Positions 44,659 to 52,217 of a stretch of 64,000 nucleotides of DNA are shown here, one piece after another. Origin of the DNA: Streptomyces niger (GTDB taxonomy: Bacteria > Actinomycetota > Actinomycetes > Streptomycetales > Streptomycetaceae); NCBI RefSeq assembly GCF_000718305.1, contig NZ_JOFQ01000001.1, forward strand, positions 372,001 to 436,000. Direction: 5' to 3'. The translations under genes were made by a program, and so were the position numbers. Each line of letters begins with the position of its first letter. Position 1 is the first letter of the stretch. Below the pieces are notes generated by a model that was not told where the DNA came from, made no database searches, and saw only the letters and a program-made list of their open reading frames with translations.

Positions 44659-46019
44659 TGGGTGTCCCGCCCCTCGTAGTCCTTGGCGACGACGGCGGCC
44701 AGCTCCTGCGAGCGGCGCAGTGCCTCGTCGGTCGACCGGCGCCCGGCGATGGCCGCGCTGATTTCCTGGGAGACCTTGGTGCCCAGGTCGGGGAATTCCG
44801 GGATGCCGACGAACTGGATGCCGGGTGCGGGGCGCTTCTGCACACCGGGATCGCGCGGGTCGGCCTCGACGATCGCCTTGCGGGCGACCTCGCTGAAGGC
44901 CCCGGCCTCCTTCTTGTACGCGGGGTTGCGGTAGGTGGAGGCGCGCTTGCCGGCCGGCACGTTGGCCCAGCCGTACTCCTTGCCGACCAGCTGCTCGTAC
45001 TCCTTGCTGGACGCCCAGGAGATGAACTTCCAGGCCTTGTCGGGCTTCTTGGACGCCTTCTGCAGGCCCCAGGCCCAGGAGTAGAGCCAGCCGGCGGACT
45101 TCGTCTTCTCCACCGGCGCGGCCACATAGCCGACCTTGCCCTTGACCGGCGACCCCTTGGCCTCCAGCGAGCCCGCCCCGGCCGTCGCGTCGTACCACAT
45201 GGCGCTCTTTCCTTGCGTCATGTTGTTCAGACACTCCGCATAACCGGACTGCGCGGCACCCGCCGTACCGTGTTTCCGTACGAGGTCGACGTACGTCTTC
45301 GTCGCATTGCTGAAGCCTGGGTCGGTCAGCTTCGCCCGCCACTTGTCGTCGAACCACGTGCCGCCGAAGGTGTTCACCACCGAGGTGAGGGGCGCGATCA
45401 GCTCGCCCCAGCCGGGCAGACCGCGCAGGCAGATACCACGCATGCCCTTCTGCGCACCGTCCACCTTCGCCGCGAGGCCCGCCACCTGGTGCCAGGTGGG
45501 GTGGTCGGGCATCGTCAGCCCCTTCGCCGCGAAGACGTCCTTGCGGTACATCAGGAAGGACGACTCCCCGTAGAAGGGCTCGGCGTACATCTTGCCGTCG
45601 GCGCCGCTGAGGGACTCGCGTACCGAAGGAAGGAGGTCGGCGCGGTCGAAGGCCTTGTCGCGCTCGGCGTAGGCGTCGAGGTTCCGCAGCCAGCCGTTGC
45701 GGGCGTAGATCGGGGTCTCGTAGTTGCTGAGGGTGGCGACGTCGTACTGTCCTGCCTGGTTGGCGAAGTCCTGGCTCAGCTTGTCGCGGACGTCGTTCTC
45801 GGGCAGCACGGTGAAGTTGACCTTGATGCCGGTCTTCTTGGTGAAGTACTTGGCGGTCAGCTTCTGCAGATCCATCATCTGCGGGTTGTTCACCATGAGG
45901 ACGTTCACGGCGTCGCTGTCGGCGCCGGCGCCGCCGGCTCCCGCGCATCCGGCGAGCAGCGCGCTCGCGGTGGCGGCCGCTATGGTCGCGCAGATCCTCC
46001 GGCGGGTCTGACTGCGCAT
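44655..46019 (-). CDS. Sugar ABC transporter substrate-binding lipoprotein (system 2)
   Basis: 454 residues from ATG 46019 (GGAG upstream). Lipoprotein signal with lipobox LLAGC. Family-1-like fold: VNVLMVNNPQMMDLQKLTAKYFTKKTGIKVNFTVLPENDVRDKL, then FYGESSFLMYRKDVFAAKGL and AGWLYSWAWGLQKASKKPDKAWKF. The latter resembles polyol-binding (sorbitol/mannitol) proteins. It is anchored outside the membrane and delivers ligand to the two permeases with which it overlaps. It lies 103 bp downstream of the DeoR gene on the same strand. Confidence 0.9.
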   Translation of the reverse strand: MRSQTRRRICATIAAATASALLAGCAGAGGAGADSDAVNVLMVNNPQMMDLQKLTAKYFTKKTGIKVNFTVLPENDVRDKLSQDFANQAGQYDVATLSNYETPIYARNGWLRNLDAYAERDKAFDRADLLPSVRESLSGADGKMYAEPFYGESSFLMYRKDVFAAKGLTMPDHPTWHQVAGLAAKVDGAQKGMRGICLRGLPGWGELIAPLTSVVNTFGGTWFDDKWRAKLTDPGFSNATKTYVDLVRKHGTAGAAQSGYAECLNNMTQGKSAMWYDATAGAGSLEAKGSPVKGKVGYVAAPVEKTKSAGWLYSWAWGLQKASKKPDKAWKFISWASSKEYEQLVGKEYGWANVPAGKRASTYRNPAYKKEAGAFSEVARKAIVEADPRDPGVQKRPAPGIQFVGIPEFPDLGTKVSQEISAAIAGRRSTDEALRRSQELAAVVAKDYEGRDTQ

Positions 46020-46122
46020 GGTGGCTCCAGGAACTCGGGGACGGGGGACGAAGGGCGGGGGACGCCAGGCATGCGGTAAGGCGCAGACGGGACGCCGACC
46101 GGGCCGGTGGCGGGCAGGGGCC

Positions 46123-46884
46123 TCACACACGGATGACCTTGGGCCCCAGGAGCTGGTAGCGGTGGGCCTCCGCGGCCGGCAGACCGCTGCCCGTGACGAT
46201 CGCTTCCAGGGCGGCCACGTCCGCGAACCGGCAGAAGCTCGCGGTGCCGAACTTGGTGTGCACGCCGGCGAAGACGTGCCGCCGGGCCGACCGCATCGCC
46301 TGCTCCTTGACCGCACCGACGACCGGGTCGGGCGTGGTGAGGCCGTGGGCGCGAGAGATGCCGTTGGCACCGATGAACGCGAGGTCGATGACGAAGTCGG
46401 AGAGCATGCGGACGGCCCAGTGGTCGACGGTGGCCATCGTGCCGTTGCGTACCCGGCCGCCCAGCAGCAGGACCGCGGTCTTGGGCCGGTTCGCGAGGGC
46501 GCTCACCACCGCGAGCGAGGCCGTCACCACGGTCAGCTGCCGGTCGTACGGCAGTGCCTCGGCGATGAGCTGCGGAGTGAACCCCTCGTCCACGAACACC
46601 GTCTCGGCGTCCCCGAGAAGCTCCGCCGCGGCAGCGGCGATACGCGACTTCTCCGGCACCTGCTGTGTCGCACGGAAGGCCAGCGTGGTCTCGAAACCCG
46701 CGCTCTCCACGGGGTACACACCGCCGTGCGTACGGCGTACGAGTCCCTGGTCCTCCAGCATGTTCAGGTCCCGGCGCACCGTCTCCTTCGAGACCTCGAA
46801 CTCCTCGGCCAGTCGGACGACGTCGACGGAGCCCGTACGCCGGACCAGCTCCAGCATGCCCCTGCGGCGTCCCGCGGCGTCCAT
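46123..46884 (-). CDS. DeoR/GlpR-family transcriptional regulator
   Basis: 253 residues from ATG 46884 (AGGAGG six bases upstream). HTH of the DeoR type (VVRLAEEFEVSKETVRRDLNMLEDQGLVRRTHGG), followed by the ISOCOT effector domain (DAETVFVDEGFTPQLIAEAL, AFIGANGIS, VFAGVHTKFG) that binds a sugar phosphate. It precedes the sugar importer on the same strand and probably represses it. The usual GGTT/GNNP motif region is recognisable but not identical to GlpR. Confidence 0.9.
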   Translation of the reverse strand: MDAAGRRRGMLELVRRTGSVDVVRLAEEFEVSKETVRRDLNMLEDQGLVRRTHGGVYPVESAGFETTLAFRATQQVPEKSRIAAAAAELLGDAETVFVDEGFTPQLIAEALPYDRQLTVVTASLAVVSALANRPKTAVLLLGGRVRNGTMATVDHWAVRMLSDFVIDLAFIGANGISRAHGLTTPDPVVGAVKEQAMRSARRHVFAGVHTKFGTASFCRFADVAALEAIVTGSGLPAAEAHRYQLLGPKVIRV

Positions 46885-47216
46885 CACACTCCTCCTGCGT
46901 CCGGGTCGACACGCTGCCCGTTCGGGCAAGTGGGTGTGATTCAAACAAGCACCTCGTGCGCTGACCAGCCTCCCCACAGCCGATCCCGTGCCCGTTTTCC
47001 CCACACCGCCACCCGCAAGCCACCACGTCAGCCCGCTCCCCGGCGCCACCCCTTGCCCGTTTCCCCCTCTTCCCCTGCCCGTTTCCCGCCCGCTCCCACG
47101 GGCGCCACCGCCCCGGAACCGGTCATCCGCCGGGGCTTGCCCGAACGGGCGGTGGACGGCCGAGAGGGTCGCGCAGCAGCCTTGTTTCACGGTACATGTA
47201 GATACATAATGAGGTT
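46885..47216. other. Divergent intergenic region, DeoR / MarR
   Basis: 332 bp without a gene. TGATTCAAACAAGC near 46937 lies by the DeoR gene. A proline-codon-like, C-rich stretch fills the middle. An AT-rich MarR control region lies at the right edge (47190-47224). Confidence 0.4.
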
Positions 47217-47224
47217 ATGCATAA
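47196..47224 (+). promoter_or_regulatory. MarR operator-like dyads over the marR start
   Basis: ATGTA-GA-TACAT (47196-47207) and TTATGCATAA (47214-47224, overlapping the ATG) are perfect palindromes in an otherwise GC-rich region. The position fits autorepression by the MarR protein. Confidence 0.55.
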
Positions 47225-47666
47225 GCGGGTTATGGACATCGACGTGTCGGCCGAGGAACTGATGGACGCCGTCGAGCGGCTGGTGCGGCATGTGCGGCAG
47301 AGCGCCAATGCCGGCGGGCTGAGCACGGCGGCGTCGTCCGCGCTCGGGCGGCTCGGGCGCGAGGGGCCGTACCGGCTCACCGAACTGGCCCGGGCCGAAG
47401 GCGTTTCCCAGCCGAACATGACCCAGGTCGTCACGCGGATGGAGCGGGCCGGCCTCGTACGGCGCGTCGCCGACAGCAGTGACGGCCGGGGGGTGCTGGT
47501 GGAGGCCACCGACACCGGCCTGGAGATCTTCCGTCAGCGGCGCGCGGAGCGCACGCACGCGCTCCAGCTGCTCGTCGAGGAGTTGAGCGAGCCCGAGCAG
47601 CAGGCGGTCAAGGTCGCGCTGCCCGCCCTGGCCCGCGCCATCCAGGAGCGTCAGTCCCGCTGCTGA
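47217..47666 (+). CDS. MarR-family transcriptional regulator
   Basis: 149 residues from ATG 47217; a second ATG at 47232 may be the true start, because the GAGG before 47217 is very close. Winged helix: LTELARAEGVSQPNMTQVVTRMERAGLVRRVADSSDGRGVLVEATDTG, with a dimerisation helix at each end. It is intact. The gene that it should control, an MFS transporter starting 74 bp downstream, is broken. It probably represses its own promoter. Confidence 0.9.
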   Translation: MHKRVMDIDVSAEELMDAVERLVRHVRQSANAGGLSTAASSALGRLGREGPYRLTELARAEGVSQPNMTQVVTRMERAGLVRRVADSSDGRGVLVEATDTGLEIFRQRRAERTHALQLLVEELSEPEQQAVKVALPALARAIQERQSRC

Positions 47667-47740
47667 ACCACTCCGGACCGCCTCCTGACCCGCCCGAGCA
47701 CCTGTCCCCTCCCCTCACCTTTCCACGGGAGTGAAGCGCA

Positions 47741-47955
47741 TTGAGTGCACCGAACGGAACGGCCGCGAGTCCGTTCAGGTAGCCCAAGGCCGTCTGGGCC
47801 GTGGCGTTCGCCTGCGTGATCTCGTCCATGGGCATCGGCCTCGTGGACCCCATCCTGCCTGCCCTGGCCGGTGCCACCGGCTCCATCAACGGCATCGTGG
47901 GCTTCCGCGCCGGCTGGGGCCTGGGCAACGCCGTCCTGCCGGGGCTTCGCGTTGC
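47741..47955 (+). pseudogene. MFS transporter remnant after marR
   Basis: Starts TTG 47741 in frame with SAPNGTAASPFR, meets TAG (47780-47782), then continues PKAVWAVAFACVISSMGIGLVDPILPALAGA, helix 1 of an MFS exporter. It jumps straight to GSINGIVGFRAGWGLGNAVL, which belongs near helix 4. So a nonsense codon and an internal deletion of about 60-70 codons (a guess from family length) are visible, and everything after helix 4 is lost. Confidence 0.78.
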
Positions 47956-47962
47956 GGGTCCG

Positions 47963-48313
47963 TCAGTCCCCCTGCGACCAAGCAGCCACCGGGAGCGAGA
48001 GGTAGACGCCGAACTCACGGAGTCCGGTCGCGGAGGCGAGCGCCGCGTGCAGCCGGTCCGTACGCTCCTGACGGTCGGCGGCCCTGCTCTCGAACCACTT
48101 CGACCGCACTTCCACCACGACGTCCAGCCCGCTGCGGTCCAGCGGCCCCAGCCTCCGGAACCGGATCTCCACATCGCCCGGCTGCAGGTCGCCGTCGTAC
48201 GGCTCCTCCGGACACTCCACCGCCTGGGAGACGAGATGCGGCAGCACCGCGGCGAGGTCGCGGAGGGTCGCTTCGGGGACGTGCGGCGCGTAGGTGACTT
48301 CGATGAGAGGCGT
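47963..48313 (-). CDS. Tautomerase-like protein with an ACG at the start position
   Basis: 116 codons. The frame begins after a stop codon (TAA at 48325-48323) and reads ACG-CCT-CTC-ATC-GAA-GTC, i.e. (M)PLIEVTYAPHVPEATLRDLAAVLPHLV, where Pro2 after the initiator is the expected catalytic proline of tautomerase-superfamily proteins. A good SD-like AAGGTGA lies six bases before the ACG. The rest (EEPYDGDLQPGDVEIRF, GLDVVVEVRSKWFE, REFGVYLSLPVAAWSQGD) is unbroken. Either the ATG mutated to ACG and the gene is silent or poorly expressed, or ACG is used. An alternative start is GTG 48247, which would lose Pro2. Confidence 0.65.
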   Translation of the reverse strand, partial: TPLIEVTYAPHVPEATLRDLAAVLPHLVSQAVECPEEPYDGDLQPGDVEIRFRRLGPLDRSGLDVVVEVRSKWFESRAADRQERTDRLHAALASATGLREFGVYLSLPVAAWSQGD

Positions 48314-48324
48314 CGGATCACCTT

Positions 48325-48390
48325 AGGGCGTGCGGCTCGGGTCATCTCAGGGCGTGCGGCTCGGACCGCCTCAGGGCGTGCGGTGGGGCG
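48325..48390. repeat. 24-bp tandem repeat over the oxidase gene end
   Basis: Units starting at 48325, 48349 and 48373 (each beginning AGGGCGTGCGG) span the stop codon of the FAD oxidase and run into the 5' flank of the tautomerase-like gene. The first two are nearly identical; the third is diverged. The TGA context is copied in two units. Confidence 0.85.
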
Positions 48391-49519
48391 TCTCGAAGCG
48401 CTCCGGGCGGAACGGTGCCAGCATCGGGTGCTCGGCCCCGGTGAGGATTTCGTAGGACAGCAACTCGCCGGCGATCAGGCCGAGTGTGGCACCGGAGTGG
48501 GTGAAGCCCACGAAACACCCGGGGACGTGCGCCAACTCCCCGAAGACCGGTTCGCCGTCGCCGGGAATGGGCTTGCGGCCGAGTTTCCAGGAGGCCGGGG
48601 TCAGCGTGACGTCGCCGGCGAAGAGCGCCGACGCCTCCGCGGTCAGCTCCTTCACCACCGCTTCGTCGATCGTGCAGCCGCCGTCCGGGGCCTCGGTGAT
48701 CTGCGACTCGTACCAGGAGTGGTCCAGGGCGTACGCACCGCCGGGGTGCGGACGCACCGCTACGCGCGGGGTGTTGAGCACGGTGGTGACCTCGGCGTCC
48801 ACCGGTTCGGTGACGACCAGCATCGACAGCGGCGAACCGTCGGCGATGGTCACCCCGAGGTCGGCCACGACCGCGGGCGTGGCCGCACCGCACGCGACGA
48901 CCACCGCGTCCGCGTCGAATCGGCGCCCCTCGGCCGTCGTCACGCCCCGCGCCGCACCGTCCTCGACCACGACGGCGGCCTTGCCGGCGTGGGTGACCAG
49001 TTCTCCACCGCGCCGGGTGAACTCGTCCGCCAGGTAGGCGATCAGCTCCGGCAGCGACACCCAGCCCTCACCGCGATTGACGACCGCGACCTCCGGCACC
49101 GCGGCCGGGTCGACGCCCGGGGCGTGCTCGGGGAGGGCGGAGGGCGCGACGAGCCGCGAGTCGTAGCCGTGCGCCACCTCGTGGCGGTGGCGGTCCTCGG
49201 CCTTCGCCCGCTGTCCGGCGCGTGCCCAGTACACCCCGCCGTCGAAGCGGAGCCACTCGCGGCTCGGGTCGGCCGCGAACAGGGTGCGGTACCGGTCGAT
49301 GCCGGCCACGCGCAGGGCGTGGTACGCGTCGGATCGGGCGCCCGCCGAGTTCAGCCAGGACAGCGAGCGGCCGGACGCCCCGCCGGCGAGCCCGTCCTCG
49401 GTCACCAGCACCACTGACGCGCCGTCACGCTGAAGGTGTGCCGCGGTGGAAACGCCGATGATGCCGCCGCCCACCACGACGACACGCTTGGCCGGTGCCT
49501 CTCCGGTACCTGCGGACAT
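48371..49519 (-). CDS. FAD-dependent amino-acid/amine oxidase (DadA/GlyOx type)
   Basis: 382 residues from ATG 49519 (AAGGTGG upstream). N-terminal dinucleotide fold (VVVVGGGIIGVSTAAHLQRDGASVVLV), FAD-binding segment SGRSLSWLNSAGARSDAYHALRV, and a C-terminal CFVGFTHSGATLGLIAGELLSYEILTG block typical of D-amino-acid dehydrogenase/glycine oxidase/sarcosine oxidase relatives. It oxidises an amine or amino acid. Its gene follows the dipeptide-type ABC importer on the same strand, so the imported solute or a peptide-derived amine could be its substrate. Twin LacI-type operators lie in the 100-bp gap. Confidence 0.85.
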   Translation of the reverse strand: MSAGTGEAPAKRVVVVGGGIIGVSTAAHLQRDGASVVLVTEDGLAGGASGRSLSWLNSAGARSDAYHALRVAGIDRYRTLFAADPSREWLRFDGGVYWARAGQRAKAEDRHRHEVAHGYDSRLVAPSALPEHAPGVDPAAVPEVAVVNRGEGWVSLPELIAYLADEFTRRGGELVTHAGKAAVVVEDGAARGVTTAEGRRFDADAVVVACGAATPAVVADLGVTIADGSPLSMLVVTEPVDAEVTTVLNTPRVAVRPHPGGAYALDHSWYESQITEAPDGGCTIDEAVVKELTAEASALFAGDVTLTPASWKLGRKPIPGDGEPVFGELAHVPGCFVGFTHSGATLGLIAGELLSYEILTGAEHPMLAPFRPERFETPHRTP

Positions 49520-49561
49520 GTGCCACCACCTTGCCCTTCCTTCGTGCTTCCCCAGCAGGAT

Positions 49562-49598
49562 TGAGAACGTTCCCAATCAGATGGTGAGAACGTTCTCA
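49562..49598 (-). promoter_or_regulatory. Twin LacI-type operators upstream of the FAD oxidase
   Basis: TGAGAACGTTCCCA (49562-49575) and the perfect palindrome TGAGAACGTTCTCA (49585-49598) have centres 23 bp apart. Both match the LacI/GalR consensus TGnnAnCGnTnnCA. No LacI-family gene is in the window. They lie between the ABC ATPase stop and the oxidase start. Confidence 0.65.
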
Positions 49599-49619
49599 GT
49601 CTGCGTGCGGCGCGTCAAG

Positions 49620-50435
49620 TCACGGGGGGTGTCGCGGGAGTGAGGCGCGGTGCGGCGTTGCGGGAGTGAGGCGCGGTACGGCATCGCGCAGGGCACGGGT
49701 GGCCGGGTGCCGGGGGTGGTGGAGCACGTCGGCGAGGTCGCCCTCCTCCACCACCCGTCCACGGTGCAGCACGATCACGTGCGGGCAGAGTTGTTCCACC
49801 ACCGCGAGGTCGTGCGAGATCAGCAGGCAGGAGAGCCGGTGTTCGGTGCGCAGCCCGCGGAGGAGGTCGAGGATGCGGGCCTGGACGGTCGTGTCCAGCG
49901 CGCTGGTGGGTTCGTCGAGGACCAGGAAGAGCGGCCGGACGGCCAGCGCGCGGGCGATCGCCGCCCGCTGGCGCTGGCCGCCGGAGAGCTGGTGCGGGAA
50001 GCGGGCCGCGTGCTCGGCGGCCAGGCCCACGTCGGCCAGCAGCTCGGTGACGCGCCCGGCCTCGGCGGCGCGCGGCACCATCCGGTGGGCCCGCAGCACT
50101 TCGGTGATCGCCGTGCCCACGCGCATCCGCGGGTCGAGGGCGCCCTCGGTGTCCTGCACGACGATCTGCACGGCACGCCGGTACGGGCGCGACCGCCGCA
50201 GCCCGCTGATGTCGGCGCCGCGGAAACGCACCGTGCCGTGCGTCGGCGTCACCAGGCCCAGCAGGCAGCGGGCCACCGTCGACTTGCCCGAACCACTCTC
50301 GCCGATCAGCCCCAGGCCGAACGGCCCCTCGGGCAACGTGAGGCTCACCCCGTCCACCACGGCCGTACCGCCGTACACCACCGTCAGCTCGCGCGCCTCA
50401 AGCACCACCGGCCGTCCCTTCCCCGCGCCCGTCAT
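49620..50435 (-). CDS. Dipeptide-type ABC transporter ATPase (DppF type)
   Basis: 271 residues from ATG 50435 (the in-frame GTG 50465 would lie in the repeat region). Walker A GESGSGKST, Q-loop VVQDTEGALDP, signature LSGGQRQR, Walker B LFLVLDEPTSALD, H-loop LLISHDLAVV. Second ATPase of the pair that powers the dipeptide/oligopeptide-type importer encoded upstream. C-terminal extension short. Separated from the first ATPase gene by a degenerate repeat. Confidence 0.92.
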   Translation of the reverse strand: MTGAGKGRPVVLEARELTVVYGGTAVVDGVSLTLPEGPFGLGLIGESGSGKSTVARCLLGLVTPTHGTVRFRGADISGLRRSRPYRRAVQIVVQDTEGALDPRMRVGTAITEVLRAHRMVPRAAEAGRVTELLADVGLAAEHAARFPHQLSGGQRQRAAIARALAVRPLFLVLDEPTSALDTTVQARILDLLRGLRTEHRLSCLLISHDLAVVEQLCPHVIVLHRGRVVEEGDLADVLHHPRHPATRALRDAVPRLTPATPHRASLPRHPP

Positions 50436-50530
50436 TGAGTCCACCGTGCCTGTCGTGGGGCTCACCGCGCCCGTCGTTGCGTCTCCCCGCGCCCGTCATC
50501 GCGTCCCACCGCGCCCGTCGTTGCGTCCTT
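50423..50530. repeat. Degenerate 21-22 bp tandem repeat between two ATPase genes
   Basis: Five copies of CCGCGCCCGTC-like units start at 50423, 50444, 50465, 50487 and 50509. Together they cover the end of the first ATPase gene, the gap and the start of the second. They encode the odd tail GKGRNDGRGGTR of the first ATPase. Confidence 0.85.
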
Positions 50531-51359
50531 TGCCGTTCTTCTCGTTCGCGGTCCTCGGTCCGGGGGCTCCGGGCGCTCCGCCCAGCCGCGGGGCCGCTGC
50601 CAGCAGTTGTCCGGTGCGGTCGGCCCGGGGCGCGGCGACCAGGTCGGCGGCCGGCCGGTCCTCGATCACCCGGCCCCGGTGCAGTACCGCGATCCGGTCG
50701 CACAGCCCGGCCAGCAGCGCGAGATGGTGGCTGATGAACAACAGGGCCGTACCGTGCGCCCTACGGAGTTCCGTCAGCAGCGTGCAGATCTGCGCCTGGG
50801 CCATCACGTCCAGCGCGCTGGTCGGCTCGTCGGCGATGAGCAGCCGCGCTCTGAGGGCCGACGCCAGGGCGATGGCCACGCGTTGGAGCTGCCCGCCGGA
50901 GAGTTGGTGCGGGTAGCGGGCGAGGTACCCGGTGGGCAGTCCCACTCTTTCCAGCCCGGCGGCGGCGCGGGCCCGGGCCTCGGCGCGGGTGCAGCCGTGC
51001 AGCCGCAGCGTGCGCAGCACCGTCGTGCCCACCGGCAGGACCGGGTTGAAGGCGGCCGCCGGGTTCTGCGGGATGAGCGTCATCGTGGAGCCGCGCAACC
51101 GCCGCAGCCGCCGTTCCGGCGCCGACAGCAACTCCTCGCCGGCCAGCCGGACGCTGCCGGAGACGCGGGCGCCCGCGTGCCGGGTCAGGCCCAGGACGGT
51201 CAGTCCCGTCGTCGTCTTGCCCGCACCGCTCTCCCCCGCGATTCCCAGGAACTCGCCCTCGTGCAGCACCAGTTCGTCGATGTGCAGCACCGGCTCCGGC
51301 GGCTCGGGGCCGAAAGCGACCCGAACGTCGTGCAGCTCCAGGAGGGGTGTGCGGTTCAT
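50496..51359 (-). CDS. Dipeptide-type ABC transporter ATPase (DppD type)
   Basis: 287 residues from ATG 51359, overlapping the permease stop (ATGA). Walker A GESGAGKTT, Q-loop LIPQNPAAAFNPV, signature LSGGQLQR, Walker B LLIADEPTSALD, H-loop LFISHHLAL. First ATPase of the pair. The last dozen residues (EKNGKGRNDGRGGTR) come from the tandem repeat and are probably not functional. Confidence 0.92.
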   Translation of the reverse strand: MNRTPLLELHDVRVAFGPEPPEPVLHIDELVLHEGEFLGIAGESGAGKTTTGLTVLGLTRHAGARVSGSVRLAGEELLSAPERRLRRLRGSTMTLIPQNPAAAFNPVLPVGTTVLRTLRLHGCTRAEARARAAAGLERVGLPTGYLARYPHQLSGGQLQRVAIALASALRARLLIADEPTSALDVMAQAQICTLLTELRRAHGTALLFISHHLALLAGLCDRIAVLHRGRVIEDRPAADLVAAPRADRTGQLLAAAPRLGGAPGAPGPRTANEKNGKGRNDGRGGTR

Positions 51360-52207
51360 GGCCGGACCCGTGGGGTGTACCGCGGGTCGAGGCGGTCCCG
51401 CAGCACGTCGCCGAGCAGGAAGAACAGCGCCGCGACCACCATGATGGCCAGGCCGGGGAAGGTGCCGAGCCACCATTGCGTGGTGAAGTAGTTCTGCGAC
51501 TGCTCCACCATCAGGCCCCAGTCGGGGGTCGGTGGCTGCGGGCCCAGGCCGAGGAAGGAGAGTGCGGAGGTGGCGAGCAGCACCCCGCCGACGTCGGTCG
51601 ATGCCTGGACCAGCAAGGGGGTCGAGGCGTTGGGCAGGACGTGGCGGATCAGCGTGCGGCGGTGGCCGAGGCCGAGGGCCCGGCACGCCTCGGTGTACGG
51701 GCGGCCGGTCACCGACGCGGTCTCGCCGCGTACCAGCCGGGCGTACCACGGCCACCAGGTCACGGTGAGCGCGACGGTCAGCCCCGTGGGCCCGGGTGCC
51801 AGAACCGTGGCCAGGGCCAGTGCCAGCAACAGGGCGGGTACGGCCAGGAAGACATCGGTGACGCGCATGAAGACCTCGTCGATCCAGCCGCCGAAGTAGC
51901 CGGCCACCAGCCCTACCGTGGTACCGAGCAGCAGTGAGACCGCCACCACGACCACCGCGACGAGCGGGCCGACGCGAGCGCCGTAGAGCACCCGGGAGAA
52001 GACGTCACGGCCCAGTTCGTCGGTGCCGAACCAGTGGGTCGAGGAGGGCGGGCGCAGGATCCGGGCGGTGTCCGTGGTACCGGTCGCGTCCGCCGGGTAC
52101 GGCGCCAGCACCGGTGCGAGCAGTGCGACGACCAAGACCAGCAGCACACCGGCCGTGACCAGGATCAACACCGTCCGACCGCGTCGGGGACCGGAACCGG
52201 CTGCCAT
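51356..52207 (-). CDS. Dipeptide-type ABC transporter permease (DppC type)
   Basis: 283 residues from ATG 52207 (GAGGGGG five bases upstream; the in-frame GTG 52213 lies on top of that site). Five or six helices, with HWFGTDELGRDVFSRVLYGARVG and the EAA loop EACRALGLGHRRTLIRHVLPNA. Forms the channel with the DppB-type protein. Confidence 0.92.
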   Translation of the reverse strand: MAAGSGPRRGRTVLILVTAGVLLVLVVALLAPVLAPYPADATGTTDTARILRPPSSTHWFGTDELGRDVFSRVLYGARVGPLVAVVVVAVSLLLGTTVGLVAGYFGGWIDEVFMRVTDVFLAVPALLLALALATVLAPGPTGLTVALTVTWWPWYARLVRGETASVTGRPYTEACRALGLGHRRTLIRHVLPNASTPLLVQASTDVGGVLLATSALSFLGLGPQPPTPDWGLMVEQSQNYFTTQWWLGTFPGLAIMVVAALFFLLGDVLRDRLDPRYTPRVRP

Positions 52208-52217
52208 CGCCACCCCC

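Noticed and set aside
47967..48247. GTG 48247 as the true start of the tautomerase-like gene
   Set aside because: It would remove the N-terminal catalytic proline and the first strand, and no SD lies before it; the ACG position with AAGGTGA fits the family better.
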